From: Panonychus citri
Taxonomy: Eukaryota > Arthropoda > Arachnida > Trombidiformes > Tetranychidae
Assembly (NCBI RefSeq): GCF_014898815.1
Contig: NW_026515546.1
Span: 4,845,001-4,909,000, forward strand
Length of the DNA stretch: 64,000 nt
Direction of reading: 5' to 3'
Every line of letters starts with the position of its first letter. The stretch's first letter is position 1. The notes beneath the pieces are model-generated. The model made no database searches. It saw nothing but the letters and a program-made list of their open reading frames with translations, and had not been told where the DNA came from. The translations under genes were made by a program, and so were the position numbers. Shown in pieces: positions 25,892 through 40,327 of this stretch.

Positions 25892-28800
25892 GATTCAATT
25901 GGATTAGAATCAATTGTTAAGTGGACACTCTGATGGGTGAAGATAATGGAATAGGAAGATGACAATTAAGTCTATTGGTGACAATAGAATCTTATTGAGA
26001 ATTGTTAATTCTTGGATGAGTTAATTGTCTTTCGCAAGGTGAATAATTGAACAGATAAATTGATGATCTATGTCAATGTTAAAGTCTAATAAAAGATGGA
26101 GAGACATAAGGATAATGAGCAGCTCGGTGGGGAGGAAATTGAATGAGGAGGTGGACGAATTGAATATTAGATAAAAGATATTCCCTGGAATTGAAAGAAA
26201 AAGAGAAAGTAAAATAATAGTCAATTGGCCTTAAGCCCATTTATCGTTTGTCGTTCATGTAAGTTGATTGTAATTTGATGATTAAATTGAATAGAAAATC
26301 AAAAGTATAAATAAATCGCACGCATCGAGAGCGACCACACACTCTGAAAGATTTTAAATTACAGCTCAACCATTTTCACCTTCACCTCCGCCATTTTTTT
26401 TTCTCTTATTTATTACAAGATGAAGAAGATAATCATCCTCAGCTCAATACAAAAAGATGGGAGAGATCTGGGAGGAGGATGAAAGATGGAGGTGGAGATG
26501 ATGATGAAAAAGACATGAAGGTAACAGTAATAAGTTGCAACTATCATCATCATCATCATCATCATCACCATTATCATTATCATTACTTGTCGGGGTGTTT
26601 GAAAAAACCAACTGGGCAACACTTTAAATGATTGTCAGGTATTCACCAGGTATCATGGTAATTTTTGATGAAAAAAATACCTTTGGGTGTTTATCAATTC
26701 ATTATTATTATCATTTCATATTGCATTTACACTCCATCATGATAATTATCAAATTGATGATGATGAAAAGGCATCTCAAGGTTAGTTTCATCATCATCAT
26801 GTTCATTTTTTATATTCTTGATTATTGTTGATTGGTGTTTATTATTATCAATTTATATTATTTTGTTGAATCGTTTTTTTTTCAATTCTTACCCATTGGT
26901 ATCAATCAATTGAAGCCTCTGATTAGCACCATTGTGAGCGATACAGTTTTTCACGAGAATATCAAATCCAGCTTCAGATTTTGAATGATAATGAAAAGAA
27001 GAGAAGAAAAAAAAATGAAAAGAAATTATAATTGTGCATAATTATCGTGTAAATATCAGAATGATCAACGATATTTACTAGGGAAAAATAAAGTTTTATC
27101 GTAATAAATAATTAGATGTGAAAGTGATAATCTTGTTCGTATATCAACTGATGTAGGTAAGAAAAAAATTCAATAAAAAAAAGAGATGAAAAGATTTACG
27201 AATATGTATTAGAATTTAGTTCTAAGGTGTAATTCGTATTTATATAAAGTCCTTCAAGATATTTTGATAAATCATTACAATTTGCAGTTCCAATTGATCA
27301 GGTAAATTGCAATCGATTTGATAAAATATCTAAAACATGACAATAAATTAACCTAATTACTTGTGAAATTACTGATTGTTGATCAACAACTACCTGTGTA
27401 GTTTTATTTGTAATAATTAATACAATGAAAGTATAAATTTAATTGTTTACGATCTCGATTGAATTGAATAGAGATCAGCAAAGTTATAATAATATCAATT
27501 AATAAACTTTACCTGAAGGTTAATTATATGATAAATCATTAAGCATTTTCGATGTCAAAATGAGACTGGTCATCATTGTGAAGGAAAAAAAATGATTATA
27601 CATTGTAATCACTTGACCCTTTCAAATGGTTAATTTAGAAAATTAAATCGGAAATAGAATTAATTTTTTCTCTATTATCATTGTCTTAATGAACCTTTCT
27701 TCATATCTAGCAATCTAATTTCAATTGGTCTTCATTTTTTTATTACTCTAACTGTAATAAGGAAGGAGGATGAAGATAACAGGATGGTCATCATCATCAT
27801 TATCATCATCATCTTAATGATTCATAACAATGAAAAAAAAGATGAAAATTTTTTCAGGTAAGTATAAGGCTGATTAAACATTTTTCCTCTTAAACGGATC
27901 ATTAGATGTTGATATTATATGAGATTTGATTAAAGTATCACTTTCACCTAGAGGATTAGTATCTTGATCTTATTGTATTTCATCATGAGGAAGATGAGGA
28001 TGAAGATGAAAGAGATGATGAGTAAATTGTAAAAAACAATTGAACCACAAGGATAACGTGTTTGTATCGTCTAGTTGATCAGCGAATTGTCATAATTTTT
28101 CTTCTTCAGTTTCATCATTGTCATTAAACTAAATCACTATTATCTTAATAGTAATGAAATTGGCTTAACCAATGTTGTTGTTTGAAGCATCATTGATCTG
28201 AGAAAGTGACTCAGGTCATTTGCCGTTATCTGTTTGGTCAATTACTGCCAATTTACTGGATCCTTGCACCGGTAGTTTCTTGTTTTTCTTCAATTCATCA
28301 TCTCTTTATCTTCATTTCCTCTTATATCGGAAGGAGTTTTCTATTGGAAGGAGAAAAAAAAATGTTCTCATCTTCCTAATTTCTAACCTTCTATTTTATC
28401 CTTTTCTAAAATTAACAATCAAATCAGTTAATCCAATTTATTTAAATTCTCTTAACTGACAGTTGAAACCATTCTAAGTAATTGGAATCATTTGCTTACC
28501 CTTTTCACTTTTCATGTGGATCAACAATGTCAATGGATCGCCAACGGTAACTGGTCCCGAAGTTCGAGGTCCGGCAATACTAAATCCTCTTCGAATTTCC
28601 ATTTGGCACTGGGGCGGGTTGATGGTGAATACAACTGGACTTCCTGTGTTGACCCTGTCGGAGGCCGAAAATTCGAATGATCTGTCTCCATAAAATTGAT
28701 TCTTCATTTAATCGATTATTGCAAAGAGCAATAAAAAAGGAAAATATCGAATTGCAAAATTGATTCGAAGAGCAAAGCAACTGGACTAATTGTTAACAAT

Positions 28801-31800
28801 TAGGTTTTTCCATGCAAACCAAAAATAAACAATTAAACTTTTTGGAATTGCTTAATTGTTCATTTTTGTGACACAAAAAAAACGCTATTGCTTTTGAACA
28901 ATCAATATTAAGGAGACAGCGACAAACAAACAAAACAATCATGCAACAATTAAGTGATATAAATCATAATTAACTCCATTGGTCAAATCAAAATTAACGG
29001 AAACAGAAGCAACAATTAAGGTTATTATAGTTGATCTCTAGTTGATTGTGTTCAATTTTCTTGGTCAATTAAGCTTTAATTTATTGATTGTTATATAATC
29101 TGAAATCCAAACCATTAGTTAACTTTTGTTTTTGTTTATTACAAGAAATCAAGGTAAATACAATAGGTCAATGTCCTTAGGCGTTTGATTTTAAATCCTA
29201 ATCTTGATTTTCCTGATCATCATCATCATCATTTGTTTTTCAATCAACTCAATTGAAATTGTTTAACCAATCACTTTTACTATTTCCCTCTTTACATCAT
29301 CATCATAATCATAATCATCCTAATCCACCGTGTTACCCATTTGTTAACATGATAATCTTGGTATCACGAAAAGGGGATAAAAACAATCATCATCTTAATC
29401 ATCATTCAAAGTGAGGTAACAATCAAATCTAATTTAATAGGAAATGAAAGATAATATTTACAGAAGGGAAATAAAAAGAAATCAATTAACAACTAAATTA
29501 ACCCAAATAATTTCTCATTGTTAAAATAGATTCCATTTCAGTTTATCCGATTCAATGATTATCTCATTTAAATCTTTTCTCATCCTCATCCTAATCCAAT
29601 ATATTGGCTATTGATTCAAATCTAAAATCTCAACGAAAACATCACAATTTAGCCTACAAATAGATCTATTAATGGTCATCAATATTGAACTGAGAACTTT
29701 GAAACTTCAGCAGAAATTGATGAAGATGAAGATGATGATGATAAGGAGGAAGTATTCATGATGGCTGATGAAAAAATAACCATGAAAATGAATCAATGTC
29801 GTTCAATGGCCTCACAAGTGATTCCAATGAATGACCAACAATTTCTGGTATTGAACATTTGTATTGTATTCGTGATTCTGATAACTTCTGAAAGAATTGA
29901 ATTGAAAGGTAGAAAGAGAAAAAGAAAAGGATAATGATGATAATGAAGATAAGAAAATTATATCAACATTTCCTTTGTGAAAGAGGCTAATCAATACAAG
30001 AGACTTTAAATTAACCTGGAAATTTGATGAAAAAAAAAGATTATCTTTTTTTTTGTTAACCATCATAAATTGTTGGATTAACGATTTACCTGTAACCGCT
30101 ATTTTCTCATTATCTTGACCAATCCATGGATTTGATTGTGTTGATTTACTTTTACAATCATTAATTCATGAATGGTGATGATGATGATGATGATCAGGAA
30201 ATGATTAACTACACAAAAAATTGTAAATCTAAATCAATAGTTGCAATACTTTCAGTAGATTTAAAAGTTTAACTTGATCATTTATCAATTAGTTAACAAT
30301 ATTTAAGTGAGAAAAGAGAAACAAAAGGTTAATTATAACACGGAAATGAAAGTAATCAACATGATGATTAACAATTGATTTGGCATTGATTTTGATTGAA
30401 GGACAAATCATTTTGATGAAACACTTTCTCATTAACTGTAAACTGAGTTAATCTTAAATCAATTTCAAATTGATCGATGAACTTAAAGGAAAAGGTGATA
30501 GAGAGAAAGAGAAAGAGAAAACTAAATTGTTCATCTGGTTATAATTAATTGTTACTCTTGTTAGATCTCAGATTATTATTACTGTTAAATTGTTTTTTTT
30601 TTCTATTGTTTTTGTTTTCTTGTTTCCGTTAATCCAGTCAACTATGTTGAAAGATCAGATTTAAGCAAAGAAATTGAAAGGAAAGGTCACATTCTAAGGA
30701 GGAAGAAGAATAAGAGTAAGAAGAGGAGAAACAATCAACAGCAATCTAATTACAATCAAGACAATCAGGTGAACCATGTTGATCACTTTTTCTTCAATCT
30801 CTCCGCTTTTATAACGAGTCAATTTTGTAATACTAATGGATTGTTTTTCTAGAGAGACAAACATTTCCCAACTTTCATGTTATTTCTTAGACGATCCTGA
30901 TTGTTGATGATTGTCAATTGTTGTTCACTGAGAGATGCACACAAATTAAAGGATAAGAAAAACAATTAAAATAAACAAAATAGAATAAAAAATAAATAGA
31001 AATTAAATTAATTCTTACTCAACACCAATGGACGGGAAAGTAACAGTTTTCCAAAAGTCGCTTCCATATTCACAGGTAACCCGATAATGTTCATCGAATT
31101 CCTCTTCGATCAATGGATTGTACTGGATGGATAAAGTGTTCCACATGACCTGATCTCGTCTCTGGAAATAATTAAAACGAAATAAAAAAAACAACAACAA
31201 TTAAAATTAAAACAAAACAAAAGAACAAAAAAAAAATGGAAAAATTTAAATTCCGATTATCGATTATCCGGATCCCCGATCGATCCGATATCCGATATTT
31301 GGAGGGAATCAAAGTTTTCTCTTGGTAACAAAGAGTAATTATGATTATTTCTAATTGTTGGTCAATCAATCAATTAAAGTAATTTAGTTGAATTATTTTA
31401 TTTCATGTGAATCTCTGTAACTATTAATCGAGAAGAAGAATCTATGTTATTATTAAGGTGGAAAAGAATAAATGAAAAAGGTAAGTAAATCAATTGTTCC
31501 AAGAAAAATCCTTTTTCTTTTCTCTTTTTATATCTAAAAGAGAACAACCAAAATGTCGTTTCAATTTGTTTTCTAATCTTCTTCTCTTTTTCTCTCTCAT
31601 CTTACTAGGCTACAGTGTTACTATGTTGATTGTTATTCTATTCTATTTATGTATTGTAATTATTTTCTCGTAATTGTAATTCTAATTTAAGGTAATGATC
31701 AATTGATAGATTGGACAGGTTATTGAATATCAAATGGTATTCGCATCAAATGAACAACAATCAACAGCGTATTCATTTTGTTTAACTATCAATCACATAT

Positions 31801-32693
31801 CTTTTTTTTCCTATAGTAATTTTGATTTTCATTTTTTTCTTCTTCTTCATGTTTTATTTTCAGATTGGTTTACATTTGTGTTGAATATGGAAACAAATAA
31901 AAATGAATATATGCCTTCAATTGATATACCTGATCAACTTAAATAATGGAAAGTGAAAGCCAATCGTTTTTTTTTAATAACAATCAACATAATGACAATA
32001 ATAATGATATACAATTGAAGTATGTTATTGGACTATGTTGAATACCAATGTAAGTGTAATTGAAACTAATTGGAATATTTTTCTTATATTCTATTCTGTT
32101 TAAAATTAATTTCGTTCCATTATTATAGTCAATATTTTCTCTGTTAATAATGGTTTTGTATTCTTTTATCCTTTAAGGCCATTAATATGTAATATCATTT
32201 ACGTTTGTTACTCATTTTTTTTCTTAGGAATTATCGGATTGTTGATGGTGAAAATGTGCCATGAAATTTGAAATCTATTATTAATAATAATTGATTGATT
32301 AGCTGATGATGAATATGATGGTCTTTAATATAATCAATTGAATAGATTTTATCAATTTGATTGGAGGTGTAAACTTTCAATGATAATGATAATCCAAAGG
32401 GGATAAAACTTTTAATATCTATTTCTTTCACCGAGGTAACTATACTACTATTTGAATCATTAATTTCTCAATTGTTTAATAATAACAATTAAAACTCTTT
32501 TGATACGATAATCGTGATTAACTTTTTTTTCTGTATTAAGAGTAAGTTAAATCTTAGAGATTAAAAAAATGCTCTCACTTTTATATTATGATTGATGCTG
32601 ATTGATGAATATCAAGCGATAATTAACTCATTAATTGTATTTCTTATTGTTTCAATTTACAGATTCGGTTTTACATTTGAAAATGAAACTATC

Positions 32694-32732
<39 letters not shown>

Positions 32733-35102
32733 ATGATTAATTAATAATCAAATGGTCACTAAACTACAATTAAGCCTAAGCAGCAACAGTGTTTCTATTT
32801 GATTACACAGGTAATTAAAATATCTCATTATCTAATATACTTGTTACTTACGAGAAATTCAGAGAAATTTTTTTTCTTCATGTTAATTTCATTCCTTAAT
32901 CATTATTGTTATTTGCTTTACTATTATGATTTTATTATTACCATTAGACTTTTATTTTTCTCACGTGTATCCAACTAAAGGGTCGATCAACTACCGTAGA
33001 CAGAGAAAAGGATAAAGAGAGAAGTGACCATAAGGTATGGAGGTGAGAAAAAAGCGTCTCCACCGTGCAAATGAAGATCTACAAATCACACATACATAAA
33101 AAAGAGCAAAAATTTTACAGCAAACTGTACATTGGCCCTGCTTTTTTTCACCATTACAGTTGAACAACCATATTATTATCACACTGGTGTACAACTTTCA
33201 CTGAATATCCATGATAACAATATCCACCCAAGAGCAACACAATCAAAAGTAATAAGGTAACGTGATTTGAAAAAAAAAACAGTTAACTCAGTTTTTTTCC
33301 TGTTGTTTAACATCAGTCATTTACTAATTGATGCAGAAATCATATTCTGATTATAATGTGTTCACCTGAGAAATTTAAACTTTTCCTTTCCTAGGAGATT
33401 ATGTTTTTGAATTTTAATTGACTTGATTAACAAGATTATTTGAAAAGATTATCTTTTATTATTATTGAATCTATTAGCCTTGTATAACCTTTTCAGGTTA
33501 ATGGTCAATAGATTAGATGAGTTGATGAACCATTGACAATGTTTTCTTGTTTTTTTTCTTCTTATTGGTTTAGTCTCAAAGGGTTAATTTCTTGCAATTA
33601 CTCTAATCGATTTAAAATTAATTTATGATTATTATCTTACTCTTAATTCTCCAGGTCGTTTTGGGTGGTACATCTCCTGTCTTCCTAAGGTTCCACATTG
33701 ATTGAGACGAATGAAGAAATCGTAACGATTTCGACCGGTTCCGTTAACGTAAATACAATTGGTATCGTGAACATAACCCGCACTGTAGACCAAACCAGTG
33801 AAGGTGCCATTGAAAACAGTAACGACTTTCATATAATCATCGGAGCATTCAGCTGATATATCTGTGGATTAATATGGTAACCATGATAAGGATTGATTAA
33901 TTTGATTAAATAGATCGAATGAATTAATTTATGATTTAGACTTACGTTCAACTCGAGTTAGGTTGAGATTTGGTTTTCGTGATAAACCATTACTACTGGA
34001 CGATAAAAAGCTTGGACCTGATGAAGCACCAGAGGCAGGAGCAGATCCAGTAAATCCAACTGGATTAGTTGAACTTCCGCCAAAAGGTGGACTATGATAT
34101 AGTGGTGATTGAGGTATCGATGCACCGGAAGGTGAAAGGTAAGTAGGTGTAACGGGATTACGAAATCCACTTGGGATTCCTGGTACCGGGGGAACTCGAG
34201 GTGGGTATGCAGGACGATTACGATAATCAATCCATCGGAGACGATGTTCACTTGCTGCTGCCTGGATTGAATCAGTTGTTGTCGATGTTGATGAAGATGA
34301 AGTTGCTGATGTAAATTGTGTTGAATTTGGTGCTGAAGATGATGGAGGTATTAGTGTTGAGGATGGTGAGTAATTAGATGGTGTTATCGTTGTCGTTGTT
34401 GTCGTCGTTGAATGATTAAACATTGATACAGGAACTTTTGATGAAAAATTGGAAGATGCTGATAAAGGCGGGAGTGATTCTACCTCGGGATTTAATGATG
34501 AAGGGACAGATGCATATGAAAGAGGCTCTGAACTATCATGGGACAAAGTTTCCGATGATGAACTTAAATCAGCCGGATAAAGAAAAGCTAAAAGTGCATC
34601 AGTTGTGTTAATTGCTGGTAGTTCATCAAATGCACTATTAGATGAAGCTGATGTTGATAATGTTAAAGGTGATGAAGATGTACCTGTTATTACACCGCCA
34701 TTGATGACAATTGTATTACTAGTCGACGGTGTATTGTGATTATTATGAACAGTAAATGAGTCCGATTCTGTTGTCGCAATGTTCACAGAGTCATTTAAAT
34801 TACTACTAATGTTAAGTCCACTTAATGGAGGTCGAACTGACCCCGAGGACGATGAGTCAATATAAGCCCACGTTATATTGGCTGATGTTAACTACAAACA
34901 GATAAAAAAGGTGAATCAAAATTAATAAACTTCATCAGTTTATGATTAACTCATTTCAACGATTAAAATATTTATATTAAGGTAAATTTTTCAATGAACT
35001 TACTTGAAATAAACTAATTAAACACAAGAGGCCGGAAAAATGTGACAATGAAAATAACCTTCGACGATGTTTACAAACAATTAACTCATTAATTGTAATC
35101 AT
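23147..35102 (-). CDS. ZP-domain transmembrane protein, miniature/dusky-like family
   Basis: ZP-domain proteins of this type sit in the apical membrane of epidermal cells and polymerise to anchor and shape the cuticle. Nine coding exons, all GT-AG with matching phases, on the reverse strand: 35102-35004, 34891-33946, 33861-33641, 31161-31019, 28681-28500, 26971-26893, 23934-23772, 23692-23515, 23439-23147 (767 residues). Residues 1-33 are a signal sequence. About 34-348 is a Ser/Thr/Pro-rich linker. The ZP domain runs from about 350 (ECSDDYMKVVTVFNGTFTGL, AGYVHDTNCIYVNGTG, LNQCGTLG) to about 612 (GSPALYLECDIHMCHNKCP). The cytosolic side follows a single membrane span at about 688-711 (IAIFLVTLTVMFVTTILI), with a short Ser-rich tail. 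The 79-nt exon (KAGFDILVKNCIAHNGA) has no ATG and is easily missed. Four introns of 1.5-3 kb make this by far the longest gene in the window. A possible dibasic processing site is NLSKRD near residue 622. The exact orthologue (dusky, miniature, dusky-like or other) is not settled. Confidence 0.93.
23935..26892. other. Large intron of the ZP gene (between coding exons 6 and 7)
   Basis: A 2.96-kb intron with many GATGAT/ATCATC runs and GA microsatellites at 24447-24469 and 25849-25889. No nested gene seen; the frames in it are repeat-driven. Confidence 0.7.
25849..25889. repeat. (GA)n microsatellite
   Basis: A GA run of about 41 nt inside an intron of the ZP gene. Confidence 0.95.
26972..28499. 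other. Intron of the ZP gene (between coding exons 5 and 6)
   Basis: 1.53 kb, AT-rich with ATC-trinucleotide runs. No nested gene seen. Confidence 0.7.
28682..31018. other. Intron of the ZP gene (between coding exons 4 and 5)
   Basis: 2.34 kb, AT-rich with ATC runs (about 29218-29233). No nested gene seen. Confidence 0.7.
31162..33640. other. Intron of the ZP gene (between coding exons 3 and 4)
   Basis: 2.48 kb. It contains a GAT/ATC-rich palindromic patch at about 31254-31300 and a GA run at 32696-32729. The open frame at 31734-31946 has no recognisable content. Confidence 0.7.
32696..32729. repeat. (GA)n microsatellite
   Basis: A GA run of about 34 nt in an intron of the ZP gene. Confidence 0.95.
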
Positions 35103-35543
35103 TTTGCGGTAAAAAAAAAATTATTAACTTTTAATAGTTGTGATTTTCTTGTAGAGAACAAAAAAAAACAAATCAAACGAGGCTCTAATTGTTTACAATT
35201 ACAGTTATATAAAATGGAAACGAACTCACAATGATTAAAAACAATATCAAAGATAAATATGATTTATTTGATGAAGATAAACCGTAAGAGATGATGAAGA
35301 TAAACTGATAGAGAAGAACATAGATAATAATGATTATGAAGATTAATAGCCTGAGGCAGAAAGATGATCAAGAGTGAAATCTGATGAAGATCAGAATGAT
35401 GACTGACAAGACTCACACCAAAATCTTGAAGAAGCAATAAACAACATGATGATGAAGATGATGAAGATAAGCCCTCTACTGGAGGCCCTAAGGATACACA
35501 ATAGACCAAAAAAGGTCCAATCCCATTTCTCACTTTTATCTTC

Positions 35544-35650
<107 letters not shown>

Positions 35651-35805
35651 CACCTTGCTACTTGATATAAACACAGATTATATCAACTATTATTATCACT
35701 ATCATCATGATTACCATAATTATCCTGATTGAAGTTTATTTAATCTTCTTCATCATCTTTTCTCTCTCTCTTTTCAATATCGTTGGAAAAAATTTTCGTT
35801 GCCAA

Positions 35806-35833
35806 CGTAACGAAATGATGATATTTCGTTACG
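35806..35833. repeat. Perfect 11-bp inverted repeat
   Basis: CGTAACGAAAT, a 6-nt GATGAT loop, then ATTTCGTTACG. It lies about 700 nt upstream of the ZP start codon. Confidence 0.85.
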
Positions 35834-38800
35834 AAAACTGAATTGACATTGATATTGAACTATTCTGGTAGAGATGAAGGCGAGTTACAACACGAAATAT
35901 GATTTATCGTGCGAAATGATTATAATTATAATCAAATATCGATAATAATTATTTAACTGATTAAATGATTTACGTAAATCTAATTTGAATAAATGATTTC
36001 ATCTCTATTGTCAAAAGTTGACAGAAAATTCTCCTCCAATTGGAATAAATTTATTCTTTTCATTGGATGTTGTGATAAAGATTAAGATTATCAGGATTAA
36101 GATAATCATGAACATCTTCATGATCGAGAGAGAGAGAAAAGAATTGAAAGAAAATGGAAATGGAAATAAATAAGAAAAAAAAATTCGATGTCAATGTTAT
36201 TTTATTTGTTGGAATTAAATTGTGTGAGAAAAAGTTGATTGATTTAAAGCGTAACAATTATGGGAATCAAATTGATCCAGTCAATGTTAATTTACCTTTG
36301 ATTGTAACACTTAATTGTGATAATACCTTGATAATATTAACTCAGAATCTATGATAGTTTTTTTATTCTGTTGTAATGTAAACGACGATTTGGTTTACTC
36401 TATGGATGAGAACTTTGTTTTCCTCTTTCTCCTTTGTGAATATTTCACCTTCGAAGGTGGTTTTTTGCTTCTCTCCGCCGACTGTCATGTTTATCCACCA
36501 CCGGTGATGAGCAATCAATTGTCAGCGTCTTTTTTGTCTCTGTTGATTGTTGTTAATTGTGAGAAATCAAATCTAAGGTCAATTCGTAGGCTTTCAATTC
36601 ACGTTGGAACTTTTTTTCTTTCTCTTTCTCATTTTCATCTTTGTTGTTGTTGTTGTTTCTTTTTTCACTTTGATTCAATTGTTGTTCTGATTGTTAGTTA
36701 ATTGTTTATTTGGCAATGAATCAAATCATTTGATGATTTACAATATTGTCATTTCATTTGAACTTACAAACGTAATTCTGATTAAGCCCTTTAATTGTCA
36801 ACTTAACTGATTGGTTGGCGATACGAGATTAAGGAAATGTAATGTTCAGTTTTTAACATTTTCATTTTTAATTGTTTACTGATTGTTAATCAATTGTTTC
36901 TGTTAAATTGCTGTTACTTTAATCATTAAGATATTAAATGTTATTTTTTACTCTCAAACTTCCGGTTAATCAATTTTGATTTATTTTTACTCTCCATCAG
37001 TTAATTGTTGTTTCTGCTTTTTAAACCACAATTACATTATTATGATTAGATTATCATGATTAACAATTAACTTATGGTTTTCTCTGACTAAATTATCTTG
37101 ATGATGATTGATTTAGTTACTAAATTATCATAAGGTTAATATGGTTGATCATGAATCTTAAATTGTAATCAAATGAAGAGATACAATTTGATTGTTTTCA
37201 TTTAAAGTTTACAATTGTTTTAATTGAAACATTTGAAAATGTTAATCGTAACTTTTTAGTTTAATTGTGAAAAAGGTAATGTAACAATCAACTGATGATC
37301 ATGATCAACATGATACTAGGAAAAAAAATTAAGGTTTGTTACCGTTTTCATCTTAATCAGTTGATTGTTACTCGTTTTCCCTTCCTGATTGTTGATGATT
37401 AAGAAGGAACTGAATTTAACTCTTGATGATTAAGATATTAGATATTTTTTATATTTCATTTTTTACTCTTAGATGATGATCATCATCATCTTAATCATGA
37501 TTATGATTAAGATCTAATTGTACAATTTACTTTCTCTAGTTGTAACTCTCTGTCTCTTCCGGCTCAGTGGTGATTCTGATCATGGTTAATAATCAAAGTT
37601 GATTGTGAGTCAAATCAATCACTAAATTGTGAGTTATTGCTGGTTAATCATCAGAAATTGTGATTGATTTTTGATTGATTATCTAAATCCTTTCATTTTC
37701 ATCATTTCATTTTCTTACCCTTTAATAACAATTTCAAATCGCAATTTTAATTACTAAATAGATTTGATAATTTTAATCAACAAACTAATTTAAATACTTT
37801 CATTTATTTTAACACGTTCAATTGTTTGGGATTTTAATTATTAGCAGCAATTAGTCACGATATAAATTAATTAAATTTGATCAACTTGTTTACATACTAA
37901 TTAATTATTTTAGTCTAATAGTTGATTAGTTTAACTCAACTCAAAGGGTTTACGATTAAATCATTTAAATTGTGTTGAAATGATTAATCGTGAAAGGAGT
38001 TGGCTTAATTGTTTAGATTACAATTAAAATGAAAAGTGTTAATCAATTACCACTTTTTTTTATTATATTATTATTTCAATGTCATTAACACTCAAAGTTA
38101 ATTGTGTTCACTCGTTAAGTTAATCACTGGAAATAAAACAACTTTAACTCATTTTCAAAACTTAAATCATCAACTTGAAACTTTAAGATGAACTGAATTA
38201 AGTTAATTATATCAGCAATTGTGACTTGATTGTCTTGATTATTATGTTTATGGGTAAATATTAATTTTCATGTGAATTAAATTGCGGAAACTTGGAGTTT
38301 AATCAATTCAGTTTAATGGTAAATTGGATATGATTAAAATGAGACCAGGAAACAAAAATATCTGATTAAATTTTCTTGTGAAAAAAAATCAACAAATTTA
38401 AATCAATATTTTAATTCACTATGAGGAAATGATGATTAACACAATTCCAATTGATAATTAACATAACGGTCAGTTAATTACTGTATAAAAATTAAGAATG
38501 AGAAATTGTTACAAATTTGTAAATTTCATGAGATTTCAATTGATATTGAATTGATAATAATCAAATTGAAATCAATTGAAATTTAATTGTAATCTACGGA
38601 TAGTTGATTGTTGAGACACAATTTAAATCATGATAAATAGTATTTCCTGTTAACTCAATGACAGTGGTCATTATTTTCACCACTGACCATCACTAAGCCG
38701 ACTGGTTAATAAACCATTCAGAAAATAAAAACTTAATTGTCATCAATTATTATGAAAGCAAATCAAAAATAAAGTGAAAAACAATTGAAAACATTGATTA

Positions 38801-40327
38801 TCAATCCTCACTAATCAGTTTGCTGGAACCTTAATTGTTGAATATCATTACAATTACAAAATTGTTGGTTACAGTTGGTAATAAATCAACTTCCTCATCA
38901 TGATTACAATTAACAAAAATATCGAGATCTGATTGTGATCACAATCAAGATGAAGATGAAGTTTCCGAGATGAAGTTTAGTTTTATTAACATTTAAATTA
39001 AATGATAGGAATTGATGACAATTTAAATTATTTGATTCACGATCACAGGGCTAAAAACCTTTATCGCTGTGATTGTAACAATCAAAATTGATTGTAGCAA
39101 TTAAAGTTGCTGCTCTTTTTTGTTGATTACTCTTTTTGCTTCTTTACCTTTTTAACTCTATGAACTTTTTTTGTTGATTATGAGAAAAAAAAATCAAAGA
39201 TTAAGAGTAAATCATAATCAGAGATGATTATGATCACAATTATGATTACGATTATGATTATGATTAAGTAACACAAGTTAAATACAATCAGAGAAATTCA
39301 AAGTTAACCAAAAATCGTGATTGACAATTTTTTTTTTCTCTCTCTTTGTAATCAACAATCAAACAACAGTTGATTGTGATCATCATGATTGTCATGGCAA
39401 TTTAAGTCTCTAGTGGACAAGGGTAAGTGTTAACCATGATGACCAGTGTCCAGCTATTATTATATGTCCAGTAAGTGATTGACTTTTCAAAGTGCAAAGT
39501 TAAATTAGACGATAATTGTAATTGTCATTAAATAGGTAATTGTAATTGTATCTGGAGGTTTTTTTTTCTAGTTGTGCACAATCAATAACCATCACAGCAA
39601 TTTAGCTGTGAGTTTATTGATACGTTTAATTGTTTACCATTTCGATTTTGGTTGAAAAGTTGTTAAAAGTTTTCCATCTAATCAGCAACAATTAATCGGC
39701 CATTTACCTAATAGATTTTATATCTTTTTCTCTGATTCCATTTAATAGTTAAAACTTTGATTATCATCAAATGATTAGTTGGCGTGAGTTAATTTCGCCC
39801 AAAGGGTTAATCACTTTGACTCTGTGATTTGTTCATGTTGTTAATTATCATGTTTCCTTTGTAAATCAATGTTTCAATAATTGATTACTATTTTTTATCC
39901 GCAGTCTAATTGGTTACCAATGTTGATATTGTTCTTGACAATTTAACTGGTGATTAACTGGATTAATTGTGATAAGTTGAGATGAGGCCATTTAATTATA
40001 TGGATTCCAGAACCGTTGAGTTAATGTATTTGAAACAAATGAATTGGCTACAAAAATTGGAATGAAATTGAAACAATTAACATGAGAATCAACATTCAAC
40101 AATTAAGTCAATTGGTTCGGTCAATCGGGCAAATGATTATTTAAATAATCAAGGAAGTGATAAAAGTTTTAAATTATGGATTCTTGGTGGTTTATTTCAA
40201 TTGATGAGATTGTGGTTTATTTAAATTGTTAAGTTGGTTAAATTTGATCACGAAAAAATCAAGTTAATGATTAGAAAAATTCAATTTTTCATTGAAATTT
40301 AAATCTTAGTAAATATTTTTTTGTTTC

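Noticed and set aside
36351..36701. 116-residue forward frame with Cys-rich hydrophobic ends
   Set aside because: No motif, AT- and T-rich composition, and no splice context to support it.
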